Positions 1 through 10,977 of a stretch of 64,000 nucleotides of DNA are shown here, piece after piece. Origin of the DNA: Xenopus tropicalis (lineage: Eukaryota > Chordata > Amphibia > Anura > Pipidae); contig NC_030677.2 of the NCBI RefSeq assembly GCF_000004195.4, forward strand, positions 102,204,829-102,268,828. Direction: 5' to 3'. The notes beneath the pieces are model-generated. The model ran no database searches, was not told the origin of the DNA, and was given only the letters and a program-made list of their open reading frames with translations. The position numbers were made by a program, and so were the translations under genes. Position 1 is the stretch's first letter, and every line of letters begins with the position of its first letter.

Positions 1-2
1 GA

Positions 3-1944
3 CCTCAAGGTTGCAACAATTATTTCCCTGGGAATGATAGGAGTGCACTCACTAGAGTCGGAGGAAACTGAGTCGAAACTCCTAGAGAGTGCATCCGCCT
101 TGGTATTCTTTGAACCGGGCTTAAAAGTTAAAGAAAAATTGAACCTTGAAAAGAATAAAGCCCACCTGGCTTGCCTTGGATTCAGGCGCTTAGCGGATTC
201 AATATAAAGTAAATTCTTATGGTCGGTATAGACCGTAACTAGATGTTTAGCCCCCTCTAAAAGATGGCGCCATTCCTCGAAAGCCAATTTCACGGCCAGC
301 AATTCCCGGTTCCCTATGTCGTAATTGATCTCTGCAGGTGAAAACTTTCTAGAGAAAAAGGCACAGGGATGCATCTTGTTGGTTATCGGGTGTCTTTGAG
401 ACAGGACTGCCCCAGCTCCTACCTCAGAGGCATCTACCTCTACAATGAAAGGGAGAGCGGAATCGGGAGGTCTAAGGATAGGGGCAGAACTAAACTCTTT
501 TTTGAGGGTTTCAAACGCTTGTACAGCCTCAGGAGGCCATATACTGGGATCAGCGCCCTTTTTAGTTAAATTCGTGATGGGAGCTACAATTAGAGAAAAA
601 TTCTTAATAAATTGACGATAATAATTGGCAAAACCAAGAAACCTTTGTATGGCGCGTAACGAAAAGGGTTGGGCCCAATCTAGGACAGCTCTCACTTTAC
701 CTGGATCCATCTCTAGACCCTTGCCGGAAATAATAAAACCCAAAAACTGAACAGTAGAAACTTCAAAGGTACATTTCTCTAGTTTTGCATACAGATTATT
801 CTCCCTTAGCCTTTTTAAGACCTCACACACATGTTTACGATGTTCATTTAGATTAGAAGAGAAAATAAGAATATCGTCGAGGTAGACCACTACGAATACC
901 CCCAGTAGGTCACGAAAGATGTCGTTGACAAATTCTTGAAAAACTGCGGGGGCGTTACAGAGCCCAAAGGGCATTACTAAATACTCGTAGTGGCCGTCCC
1001 TGGTGTTAAAAGCAGTTTTCCACTCATCCCCCTCTCTAATGCGGATGAGATTGTATGCACCTCTAAGATCAAGCTTGGTATAGATCTTGGCTGTTTTAAC
1101 CTGGTCAAATAACTCAGAAATTAGAGGGAGAGGGTAGCGATTTTTAATAGTGACTTTGTTTAAGCCCCTGTAATCTATACAAGGACGGAGACCCCCATCC
1201 TTCTTACCCACAAAGAAAAACCCAGCACCTGCAGGAGAATTAGAAGGCCGGATAAAACCTCTTTCGAGGTTTTCCTGGATATATTCCTTCATGGATTGGG
1301 ACTCAGGTAGGGAAAGAGGGTATGTACGACCACGAGGGGGAGAGGAACCTGGAACCAGATCAATGGGACAGTCATACTGTCTGTGTGGGGGTAAGGTCTC
1401 GGCCGCCTTTTTGGAAAAGACATCGGCATAAGCCGAATAGGCTGCAGGTAACCCCTCAAGTGAGGTGGCTGCTATAGTTGAGGGAATACAGATACCCCTA
1501 CAACAAGAACCCCATTGAGAAACCTCCCCAGTAACCCAATTAATCTGGGGGTTATGAACCTGGAGCCAGGGTAAACCCAAAATGAGTGGAGAAGAGGCAC
1601 CTTCAATAAGAAAAAGGACTATCTCTTCAACATGGAAATCGTTCACACATAAGGATAAAGATACAGTTTTCTTATTTACTACACCAGACCCTAAAGGTCT
1701 TTTGTCCACCGTTAATAACCTCATGGGAACACTGAGAGGGACTACAGGAATGCCATGTTTAGCAGCAAATCTGGCCTCAATAAAGTTACCCTCTGCCCCA
1801 GAGTCCACGAAAGCGGACAAGTTAACGGAGCCCGTAGGCCAGGACAGTTTGACCGGTAGCTGAACCTTGGAGGCAAATTGGGGAGAGGAAACGCCTGCAC
1901 CCAAATGAAGCTCCCCTTCTTCATTTAGGCTTGGGCGTTTCCCG
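3..1944 (-). CDS. pol: pol polyprotein (protease, RT, RNase H), Ty3/gypsy retrotransposon, partial
   Basis: This frame encodes the replication enzymes of an LTR retrotransposon. It is entered by -1 slippage from gag; the minus-strand frame whose plus-strand triplets start at multiples of three has no stop from the slip site to the window edge (about 645 codons read by eye). In order it shows: an aspartic protease active site D-S-G-A (1794-1805), which acts as a dimer; reverse transcriptase with the catalytic Y-L-D-D box (873-884), preceded by the fingers/palm stretch with the motif TKLDLRGAYN; and RNase H with catalytic Asp (432-434), Glu in YDIGNRE (303-305) and Asp in YTDHKN (222-224). The tether region and integrase must lie left of base 1. 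It shares its transcript with gag and the LTR on its right. Known of the family: Ty3/gypsy order PR-RT-RH-IN. Inferred: Tf1/sushi branch, from the self-primer arrangement and from a PEG10-type frameshift heptamer. The open frame suggests a young copy. Confidence 0.93.
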
Positions 1945-2920
1945 GCCTCTTGGTACATTGTTTGAGAAAGTGACCCTTGTCCCCACAATATAAACATAAC
2001 CCAAGGGTCCGCCTGCGTGTCTTTTCCTCAGGAGAGAGATGGAATAGGCCTAGTTGCATAGGCTCCTCCTGAGGTGGAGACACCGGGGAAGCCGAAGACT
2101 TAACATTGGTCACTAAGTCAGGCCTCATATAAGTAACCCCAGAAAAATTAGTATGACCCCTTTCACTCCTTCTTTCCCTTTGTCTCCTATCAATCTGGAT
2201 GGCTAGGGACATGAGATCATCCAGACTGGACGACAAGGGGTAATTCACCAGGCTATCTTTAATAGAGTCGGATAGCCCGATACGGAACTGACTGCGCAGG
2301 GCTGCATCGTTCCACTCAGTTTCTCCTGCCCACCGGCGGAACTCTGTGCAATACACCTCTGCATCCCGTCTCCCTTGGCGCAGTTTACGAATCGCCGAAT
2401 CGGCAGATGATGCACGATCCGGGTCATCATAAAGGATTGCCATGGAATGAAAGAATACATCAAGGGAAAAGCGGGCTGGATTAGAGGGAGGCAGCCTAAG
2501 GGCCCAAACTTGGGGATCTCCCAGAAGAAGGGTCATAACAAATTTTACTTTCTCCTCACCAGAAGGGAATGAATGAGGGAAAAAGCTAAGATATAATTTA
2601 CACGCCTCTTTGAAGACGAAAAACTTTGACCTGTCCCCAGAGAATTTCTCGGGAAATGCAATCTTAGGCTCCTGGGGCCTATAGGTGTTACCTCCCATAA
2701 CAGATGCCCCCACAGAAGGGGAAGAACAAGGAACAGGTTGCTGCTGCGAAGATTGCGTAGTCTCCAGCTGGCGGGTTAGATTGTGGAAACCCTGCAGGAG
2801 ATAATTCTGCTTTTGCTCCTGATCCTCCAAGCGCTGTAGCAGGGCAGTAAGAAGCGCTTCAGTGGTAGCAGATGTAGTGGGAGGAGCAGCAGCGGACTCA
2901 ACGTGATCTTGGTCCTCCAT
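1925..2920 (-). CDS. gag: gag protein of Tf1/sushi-type retrotransposon
   Basis: Structural protein that assembles the cytoplasmic particle and packages element RNA. I start it at the ATG at 2920-2918 (331 codons): this ATG has a good context (GGGCCATGG) and lies just after the primer binding site. The frame is also open 25 codons further upstream, but that part lies mostly inside the LTR. Residues 21-54 are Leu/Gln/Glu-rich and look like a coiled coil. About residues 88-230 resemble the capsid-like gag domain of gypsy and domesticated RTL/PEG10 proteins. Residues 309-322 form a zinc knuckle, C-x2-C-x4-H-x4-C (bases 1955-1996), for RNA binding. The frame stops with TAA at 1927-1925, nine bases after the slippery heptamer, and pol follows in the -1 frame. 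No frameshift or nonsense mutation is seen. The assignment to gag is firm; the subfamily is inferred. Confidence 0.9.
   Translation of the reverse strand: MEDQDHVESAAAPPTTSATTEALLTALLQRLEDQEQKQNYLLQGFHNLTRQLETTQSSQQQPVPCSSPSVGASVMGGNTYRPQEPKIAFPEKFSGDRSKFFVFKEACKLYLSFFPHSFPSGEEKVKFVMTLLLGDPQVWALRLPPSNPARFSLDVFFHSMAILYDDPDRASSADSAIRKLRQGRRDAEVYCTEFRRWAGETEWNDAALRSQFRIGLSDSIKDSLVNYPLSSSLDDLMSLAIQIDRRQRERRSERGHTNFSGVTYMRPDLVTNVKSSASPVSPPQEEPMQLGLFHLSPEEKTRRRTLGLCLYCGDKGHFLKQCTKRPGNAQA
1937..1943 (-). promoter_or_regulatory. programmed -1 ribosomal frameshift site (GGGAAAC)
   Basis: On the minus strand the bases read G GGA AAC in the gag phase, which fits the X XXY YYZ rule. The gag TAA is nine bases downstream and the pol frame is open on both sides of the slip. 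The same heptamer is reported for the gag/pol-derived gene PEG10. A stimulatory downstream RNA structure is expected but I did not fold it. Confidence 0.85.
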
Positions 2921-2921
2921 G

Positions 2922-2931
2922 GCCCGTGATA
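2922..2931 (-). promoter_or_regulatory. primer binding site, self-priming type
   Basis: One base separates this site from the end of the LTR. It does not begin with the TGG expected for pairing with a tRNA 3' CCA end. Instead the plus-strand bases GCCCGTGATA are an exact inverted copy of 3399-3408 inside the LTR, close to where transcription should begin. This is the arrangement of Tf1/sushi elements, in which the 5' end of the mRNA folds back and primes reverse transcription. Confidence 0.8.
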
Positions 2932-2932
2932 A

Positions 2933-3649
2933 TGTCACGGTCGGCACCCTAAACCAGAACAGATGCCAAGTTCCCTTGTCTCGGCTCGGCTTCACCAGTA
3001 TTGTGACCGCCTTTGGCTTCGGGAGGAGCCCTCAGCTACTCAGATGCCACCTGGACTTAACGAGGGGAACGAGGCAGGAGTTCTGGCAAGCAAAGGGGCA
3101 CGACTGTAGATAAAGTCAGTTAGGCCGAAGATCACGGTACAAATAGGGTTAAACAAGGTCGTCGTCAGGCAGGCTAGGTCGGGGCGGGCAGCAATCAAGG
3201 ATAGTCAGACAGGCAAGGGTCAAACCGGAATAATCAATACAGCAGGATGAGACGAAATCGTAATCGAAGTACAAGCCGAGGTCAGATATGGACAATCAGG
3301 ATAGTCAGGAGCAAGCCGGGTCAAAAACACAGGAAGGCAACAAGCAGGATACAGGAACAAAATACACAAGGCTCAGAAAGGCACCAGGAATCAAATCCTA
3401 TCACGGGCAATGAGTAACAATAGAAAGGCCCTTTAAATATTTCAAATTTGGCGCCATTGCGCGCTGACGTCATGCGCCATGCGTCATGACGTCATCCGTC
3501 AGCGCGCCTGCGCCTTTAAATATGCGGAAGTGCGAGCGCGCGCACACTATGAAGGAGCAGGCATAGGGAGCAGACGGCGCGGCGGGCGTCCCCGCCGATG
3601 GCAGCGCGGCGGGCGTCCCCGCCGTGCCGGTAAGGCACTTCTCCTTACA
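2933..3649 (-). mobile_element. 5' LTR of the gypsy/sushi-type retrotransposon (717 bp)
   Basis: On the minus strand the LTR begins TGTAAGG (at 3649) and ends ACCGTGACA (at 2933), so it has TG...CA ends. U3 (about 3649-3409) is CpG-rich. It holds two direct copies of a self-complementary GGCGGGCGTCCCCGCC motif (about 3575-3627), two consensus CRE octamers TGACGTCA (3465-3472, 3487-3494) and a TATA-like TATTTAAA. The rest is C/T-rich leader sequence like that of the solo LTR at 12919-13628. The five bases outside the right end are GACAG; the matching TSD would be off the window. Confidence 0.88.
3399..3440 (-). promoter_or_regulatory. LTR core promoter and predicted mRNA 5' end
   Basis: A minus-strand ATATTTAAAG (3431-3440) lies about 30 bases upstream of GCCCGTGATA (3408-3399), the exact complement of the primer binding site. 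Initiation near 3408 would place the self-primer at the very 5' end of the RNA. The start site is inferred from spacing. Confidence 0.6.
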
Positions 3650-3959
3650 GACAGTCACCTGAAATAAAGTTTTCAAAAATTTCTACTCCTCTACTCCTAC
3701 AGGCAGCCCCCCAGTTTGAAAATAAAATGGTTGTCAGAAGTTTACTGTGGCAGCCTGCAACAACTAACACACAGATGCAATACACAGTTTCAAAGAACAG
3801 GATTAAACAATCTATCATACCTTAACCATTATCAGTGCCACATTCAATATTGTTTAAATAATTTTATGCATTGTGTCCCACAGGTGCTCTGTAGGAGAGA
3901 CGGGACAGGACAGAAACAGAAGTGAACATGCACCACTACACAATAACAGATGGGAAAAT
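3650..3959. other. AT-rich spacer
   Basis: Flank of the retrotransposon; GACAG at 3650-3654 is the presumed target-site copy. I see nothing else in it. Confidence 0.5.
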
Positions 3960-4330
3960 TGTGCTCACTGCTAAACAATTTTTTAACCATTAGGCGATGG
4001 TGCAATCAGGGTGTGACCACAAAATTCATTCAAAGACAATAACCCCTCTGCACTCACCCATATCAGTCTATTTAAACTTTTAGTCCTTATGAAAAATGTA
4101 TGATGAAACAGTAGAATTCTTAGTGAATCAGATAATTGTGCCGGTAGGACTGGTCAGGCCATGGATGACGTAGTCAGCCAGCTTGAATATACTCAATATC
4201 CCTGAATTGTTTATAGGTGGGGTATTTCTTAGTAGCTTTATGTACAAGATGTCATACTGCCCTTTATATAATGATATGGGTGTGTCCAGATTATTTCTAT
4301 TTTCGCTGCTTTACAATAAACCAAAGTAAA
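3960..4330 (+). repeat. dispersed repeat, unnamed family, copy 1
   Basis: The core at 4108-4190 (GAATTCTTAGTGAATCAGAT, then ...GATGACGTAGTCAGCCAGCT) recurs on the plus strand near 57150-57240 and on the minus strand near 61730-61830. A CTCTGCACTCACCCAT motif near 4045 is also found near the other copies. I do not recognise the class. Confidence 0.5.
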
Positions 4331-4436
4331 ATAGAAACACAAGTTGGAAAGCACCTATTTTTTTATATTTAAACAATCATATGCATGTATAGGTTCCTTT
4401 AAATTTACATGCCCAGTATTAATTATGTAAGAAATC

Positions 4437-4972
4437 CTAGGGGCTGATTTACTAACCCACGAATCCGACCCGAATTGGAAAAGTTCCGACTTGAAAACGA
4501 ACATTTTGCGACTTTTTCGTATGTTTTGCGATTTTTTCAGATTCTTTACGAATTTTTCGTTACCAATACGATTTTTGCGTAAAAACGCGAGTTTTTCGTA
4601 TCCATTACGAAAGTTGCGCAAAAAGTTGCGCTTTTTTCGTAGCGTTAAAAGTTACGCGAAAAGTTGCGCATTTTTCGTAGCGTTAAAACTTAAAAGGTGC
4701 AAAGTTTTGCGCAAGTTTTAACGCTACGAAAAAAGCGCAACTTTTTGCGCAAGTTTTAACGCTACGAAAAATCGCCAGATTTTACGCAACTTTCGTAATG
4801 GCTACGAAAAACTCGCGTTTTTACGCAAAAATCGTATTGGTAACGAAAAATTCGTAAAGAATCCGAAAAAATCGCAAAAAATACGAAAAAATCGCAAAAT
4901 ACCGATCATTACGAAAAAAACGCATTCGGACTCATTTCGACCCGTTCGTGGGTAAGTAAATCAGCCCCCTAG
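4437..4972. mobile_element. palindromic MITE with CTAGGGGGCTGATTTACT-type ends
   Basis: The terminal inverted repeats begin CTAGGGGCTGATTTACTA on the left and, read inward from the right, CTAGGGGGCTGATTTACT. The interior is a large imperfect palindrome made of motifs such as TTTTTCGTA and GCGATTTTT, with its centre near 4690-4710, so most of the 536 bp can fold on itself. A second, diverged member lies at 15105-15430. It has no coding capacity; the short frames in it are products of the palindrome. Confidence 0.8.
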
Positions 4973-6054
4973 TGTGGGGAAAAGGAAAAAGGGTTCTTAT
5001 CTGGGGGTTTATACATCTCAACAGATTAACAGACCATGCAAAGAAGATAGAAATGTGAACTCAGTAATAGCAGTCCTAGATGGGTCTCATTTTTCAGCTG
5101 GGAGACCAGCCTCTTTAGAAGTGGTGGGGAGTAGAGAAGGGCTAACTCTAGACAGATTGTGGCTATAGAGGATTCAGTTATTAGTAAAGTGAATAGGATC
5201 ATTTGTCATCCTGATCTCTAAATCCAAAAGTTTGCTGTCTCCCTGGTGCCAGGATTTGGCATATGGTTGATAAATTATTGGGTGGGACTGGGTATGACAA
5301 AGCTGTCTTGGTACATACTGGTACTAATGACAAAATTAAAGGTTGATGAAGGACCTTACAAATTAAGTTCAGGAATTTAAGATCTAACTGTGTTCGAATG
5401 GCCATTACCTTTTAAATATGTAAATAGTAAAAAAAATTAAGCAAGAAGGGTTAGGACCCTTAGTATCAGAGGAAGGTAAATTGGTTGATGAAATCAGGAA
5501 AAAATAGATTTTTGAATCTCTATTTACATGAAGGTTTCCTTTTTGTATAAAGAACTGGGCAGCAAATTGGCAAATAAGGTAATGGAATATTCACTTTTGG
5601 TAGTAACGTAAATGCTGGTTATACACTCAATGTTAGTGTATTTATTACATTTAAATTACACTATTTATAAAAGTAATTTAATTATATTGGAAATTGTTTT
5701 TGGGTGAACATCACCTTTAAAATCTCAGGTACAGTACTGATCTCTGGGTAGCTAAAAATATATGGGCAATATAAATACTTGACATATATTCAATATCTAC
5801 ACAGATTTGAAATCATTTGCCCACTGTAAATGTAACTGTTGTCAAGAATCTTCTCTATGGAACAGTATTGAATGCTTTGGCAGAATCTAACTTCTGTATA
5901 TCTCATTAACAGCCATGCCTGATCCAATTTATCACTTACCCCCTTACAAAAATAAACGCTTTCAAGTAAATCATTGCACCACTTTTCCTTGCATGCCTTG
6001 ATTTTTTTTATAAGGTTTGGTAACAGTAAATTTAAGTGGCCCTTCATGAAAGAA
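4973..6054. other. AT-rich sequence, nothing recognised
   Basis: There are no terminal repeats, no open frame above about 90 codons and no LINE tail that I can see. Confidence 0.5.
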
Positions 6055-6136
6055 CTTGTTATAAGAGTCACAGATCTTGGCCTTTGTTAAGATCCTTTTC
6101 TTAACACATGCCAAGATCTGTGACTCTTATAACAAG
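6055..6136. repeat. 26-bp perfect inverted repeat (hairpin)
   Basis: Arms 6055-6080 and 6111-6136 (left arm starts CTTGTTATAAGAGTCACAGA) are perfectly complementary. The 30-base spacer contains a smaller hairpin (GTTAAGATCCTTTTCTTAAC). Confidence 0.9.
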
Positions 6137-6249
6137 AACAAAAGCTTAATTCAATAATTTTGTTTACTTTCTAGGGTAGGACTATAGAACTCCTGGGGCC
6201 TCATTGTCCCAGTAATTCATTGTTGAAGGTTAGGCCATTAGAGAATCAG

Positions 6250-6475
6250 TAGCGATGAGCCAATCTCAGCTTCGCTGAAAAAAATTAAAATCTTTTCAAA
6301 CGGCAAAAAATGTTGCACGTCAAAAAACAATTGTCAATTATTTTTTGATGCAGGCAACAATTTCTTGTAACGTGCCGAATTTTTACGCTCCAAATTTTGT
6401 CACCTGTTTCGTGAAATCATCCGCCAATGGTGAAACGCTGAAATTCACTGTGAATCCATGCCTGCCAATAGGCAG
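6250..6475. mobile_element. MITE, GTGATGAGCGAA family, diverged copy
   Basis: It starts TAGCGATGAGCCAATCT and carries the family's internal words (CGGCAAAAAA, TTTTACG, GTGAATCCATGCCTGCC). The right terminus is missing or decayed. Confidence 0.65.
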
Positions 6476-8732
6476 TATCACATGTTGATTACATCTGAAA
6501 ATTCCCATAGTGTTCTTTAGGCTAGAGTTCCTTCTAATTTATTTTTGGCTGTATGAGGAAAAATAATCTTTTGTGTGCACTTTTTGTTATATGTTGCTGA
6601 AGAAGATTATCTTCTGCACTGACTGCACCTGTTCTATCCAAGAGTTTAATAGAATTATTTAATGTCATAGGTTGATGCTAGGCATAAGGATACATTCTCT
6701 GAAAATGAAATGAATAAAAGCAAATGAAAGTCGAGCAGTTGTTGTGAGTAACTTTACTGTAAATTAGGCCCTTTTCCTTTGGACCTCAAAGTTTCAATCA
6801 AAATGCAGGGGATAGTCATTTTCCATTTACAGCATTTGATTTCACCACAAGTAGTCTTTGCCTCATAATATCTGTCTAAAAATGTAGATGTTTAACAATA
6901 CTAAGACTGGGACTACTTACATTCCATTCCATTGCAGTGAGTGGGAAATGACCTATGGAAATTCATAGAATTTTTATCACTGCCAGTTAATAGTGCCATG
7001 ACTAAAATTTTACCTTTACTTTGATTATGTGCTACTGTATGTGAGTTCATAGACAAGGGTGCCTTTTAATGGTAGTGCCGGTTGCCAAGCCACAAGTGAT
7101 TTATTAACTAAACCGGGCTTTGTCTGAATCAGAGACCAGTACTCAATGAGCCACTCCTTATCACACACCTTGGTTTCTGAATGTTTACTTTACCGGCAGA
7201 TTATTGCGCACATGAAAAAAATGACAGATTTACCTGTGTTATAATTTGAGACATGCCTAGTTTTGTTATTCTTAAAATAGGGATAGGTGATTAAAGCTTT
7301 ACAGGCTTGGATAACATTTTATTTAGATGTTAAACTGTGATTGGGATGTTTTGAAAGTCTGAATTTATTTTCATTTTGTATTTTCAGTGTGTATTGTCTG
7401 ATAAAAAATATTAAAGTATGAACCCCCTCTCTTTATCAGCCTACACTTCTATGAGGATCTTGATGTTACTGTGAAGCTAACTTGTAGTTGTACTCTTACC
7501 TGACCACAACAAGTTGACCACAACCTTATAACCTTCTGCATAATCACTATATTGTGTTAGAAAAACCTTATAATAAGCTAGCAGGGGGTATAGTGTAGTG
7601 TTCCAAGCATGGTAATTACATTATGGAGTCCTGAGCCAGCTAGTGGGCTGGTAGTAGCCAAAGGGTTTTCAGGCTAGTGGACCTGAAAGGCTGAATTATT
7701 TACACTGCCTACTGAATTAACATGTTGTTTGGCACTATTAGAGAATAAAGGGTTATGCAGTTATGCAGTTTATAGTTCATAACAGGTTGAAGTTGAAAAA
7801 TTAGACATTCAGCAGGTTAAAAATTGCTCTTACGTAATTCAAACCTAGATTCAAAATCTTATATTACGATGTAATTTAAATTAATAAATTGTTAGTGTAA
7901 AATATCCCTGCTAGATCAACTCGACCCAATGTGCTTACCTTGAATAGTATTTTAAATCACACACTCCAAATTTAAATGCAATAGTGTATTCAGTTTTCAA
8001 CAGGGCCCACATGGTGTCACTTGAGTCCCATTCAGCCAAAACCTTAGTCTAAAAGTCTCTCATTTATATCGCTTCTCTTATTATGGTGGACCATATACTA
8101 TAGGCGCTGCTTATAAATTGCTGTGCAATAATCATTTAATCATACACATGTACAATACAGCAGCATCTCACCCAGATCTTCATATTGAGCCAGCATATGC
8201 TACTGTGCACAAACCACTCATCCAAGGTAATGCATACTGCTATAGCGTTGCCCCTGTTTTTAGGACTTAACTTAACAGGGGCACTTTAGAGGAAATACTT
8301 ATAACAACATAATAACAAGTTAATATTTGGACCATTGGAGGGTTAATAATACTCTAATATAGATATTTTAAGATTCCTACTATACAGCATCAGCTGATAT
8401 CAAACAATTCCTATTTTGTCATGGCTCTTTTATTGGGTATAACTTACTTTCCTTCTATTCATTTATTGTTTTTTTGGGGGGGACCAGAACAACCCCCTCA
8501 AATATGCAGTAGGTTAGCCCAAGGAATGACCTGTGCCAGTTATATATATATATACATTATAACTGTTGCCTCGCCTATTTAATCCTTATCTCCCAGTCCT
8601 AAAAGTTTTTTCTCACATTTGTCCTGTTGGGGTGCTATTCTCAGTTCTACAACTGAACACATTTTTAGCAATGCAGATAATTTTTGAATTTATACAACTC
8701 TGAAATCATTTCCAGGCTTTAGGCTTTAGGCT
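6476..8732. other. 2.2 kb with no recognised element
   Basis: AT-rich, with a run of G at 8475-8482 and a short TA tract near 8541-8554. No coding or repeat-end signature was found. Confidence 0.45.
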
Positions 8733-8868
8733 GACAGGCAACTGATCCTGACACCCCAGATTCCAGCTTAACCTTCGAAACAAGCAAGTTACTATTTCCA
8801 AGCTTCAGGTAATATGGTTTTTTGGAAGGTGAAGCTGGAATTTGGGGTGTCAGTATCCATTGCCTGTC
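8733..8868. repeat. imperfect inverted repeat, about 44-bp arms
   Basis: The left arm (GACAGGCAACTGATCCTGAC, then ACCCCAGATTCCAGCTT) pairs with the right arm (AAGCTGGAATTTGGGGTGTC, then AGTATCCATTGCCTGTC). It may be a small MITE; no TSD was identified. Confidence 0.7.
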
Positions 8869-10404
8869 ACTTTATAAAATGTAGTTGGGTCTAACATTTC
8901 TACTGCTTCTCTCTGTATAATGTGTTTAGGATCTGGAGAACTTGAAAGCCACTGTACCCTTATTATTACATTTACAAGTGCATACTATAGATGTATGTAT
9001 ATAACAGTCTTTCAAAATACATTTTTTCACTGCATCAAAAATATTTTCCTGCAAATTATCCATCTGCTCCAAATCTACAGATATGTCTTTCACAGCTTCC
9101 AAACAGCAGAGGCTTCTCCAGTGCATTGTAACTCCCACTGCAACGGCAATAAACTCTAGACATTGCCCTAAAAACTGTAAATAAACTGATCAAGGTTTTT
9201 TTTTAATGGTTTTACCTGTTCTATATGTAAAAAAAAGTTTCGTTTTTATATGGATTTTTATACCATTACTTCCTATATCAATCTGTACAACTGAAGATGG
9301 AATGTATTTTTTAGAAACTTTTTTCATCAGACTTTCAATTACAATCATGCATTTTATTTACCTTGTCAATATGTCAGATTAAATGTGTGACTGTAAAACT
9401 GCACACCATGAACATGGAATGTGTGGATTGAGACCTAGACCAACAGGAGAAATAAATAAACCAGACACCATTACTGAAGGTCAGCCACAACTATATTAAA
9501 TATAAAGCCTTACCATGACTATAGGTGACATAAATCTTACATTAGTATCCAAAACCAACTGACAAATGGAAAGAAAAGGGGAGTAGAATCTTCCTCTCAC
9601 TGCAACTGAATCCAAAAGGGGAAAGCCTGCCCTCTACTCTGCTTAATAATTAGCTGAAGGCTCCTATAGTCCCAACCTGGCTAGCCCTCCCTACAAGCCC
9701 AGGCTCCTCTATTAAGCACTTTGATGCCCAAAAGAATATAAGTGAAGAACAATTACATTTTACCATATATTTTCTTACATACAATGCCAAAGATTGTTGA
9801 AAGTCACATTGATTGACAGTGAATTTATTCTGGCTGCAGGTTGAGCAGGGATAAGCTCATATAGACTTTGGTGTTTTTTCAGCAACTGGCAGCTTAATAA
9901 AATATCAGTTCTAATTTCACAACAGAGTTGAGCCTAGTTTACTTCTAAACTAAAGTTCAAAATTCAATGATTAAACAAAACGGTTAAACTTCCCTTAGGA
10001 AGTCTGAATTTAATTTCTGTGTTCAGTTCTTGTGTCACAAGCAATTTCCATGTTCCAAAAATGTATTTAGGAAGCTCTGAGGAATGTACAAGAACATATT
10101 TCTATATTGCTTTAAGCCAAACACTAATTCTCAGCAATCAAAATCTATGGAAATTTAGTCCTTCTTTCATTATACATGACTTAACTTTTTGTGATTTTAT
10201 GTTTAACCACTGCGTTTTTCCACCACTTAAGAAAATCAGGCTTGTCTAATAAATAGTATACGGTAATTCCTTGGACTAAAAGCAGGTATTGAATTTCTTT
10301 ATGTTACATGAACACTGCTGGATTCTTTGCTATTGTAATGTGTGAACAAAAGTCCCAAATATTGTTGTGCTGTTTGTATTTCCCATAGGAACATGATGTT
10401 TACT
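8869..10404. other. no recognised element
   Basis: Apart from AATAAATAAA near 9452 and a CT-rich stretch at 9595-9715, I see nothing in this interval. Confidence 0.45.
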
Positions 10405-10977
10405 TTAAAGGGGATATATACCATAAATTTTTACAATGCACTAAACCATGTAAAATAACGTAAAATAGAAGGAAGTGCTTTTATTTTAATACCTTTGGGT
10501 TCAAATATGTCCATAACTGCTTGAAAGCTGTGCTCTACCCAGACCTTATGCCAGCTTCCGGTTTAGACTCTTCAGTATATCAGCTCAGAGCCGCTGGCCC
10601 TCATAGACTTATATGACACCCTTACCTACTTAAAGTGAATATTTATAGAGTGGGCGGGGCTTAGGGAGCTCACAGACAGTCCATTCCTACTCTACTCGCT
10701 CCTCTCCCCCCCCCCCCCCCGCAGCAGCACAAGCAGAGACACAGAAGGAGGGAGGGGTTTTCCCTGCTGCTGCTGAGTAAAGCCTGTCAGTCAGTGCTGT
10801 GACCAGTTCCTGTGGGAGACTGAAGCGACACTCCCATGTCTCATTTGGCTCTGACTCTGATCAGTGAGCTTGTGTATGCAGCTCTAATATAATGGCAGTT
10901 TTAGCCATCATTTAACATTTTGAGGGAGGATGAATATTATAACTGAATATGAACTTTATATAAAATGTCTCCTTTAA
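10405..10977. mobile_element. TTAA-flanked MITE (T2-like)
   Basis: The left end is TTAA-AGGGGATATATA and the right end ACATTTTATAT-like then CTCCT-TTAA. Read inward the ends are AGGGGATAT and AGGAGACAT, which fits the TTAAAGGRR terminal signature of Xenopus T2 MITEs. The interior holds a GC-richer block with a C14 run (10708-10724) and no coding frame. Confidence 0.6.

Noticed and set aside
1742..1924. Separate 60-codon gene after gag
   Set aside because: It is simply the gag frame read past its TAA; the protease is encoded in the overlapping -1 frame.
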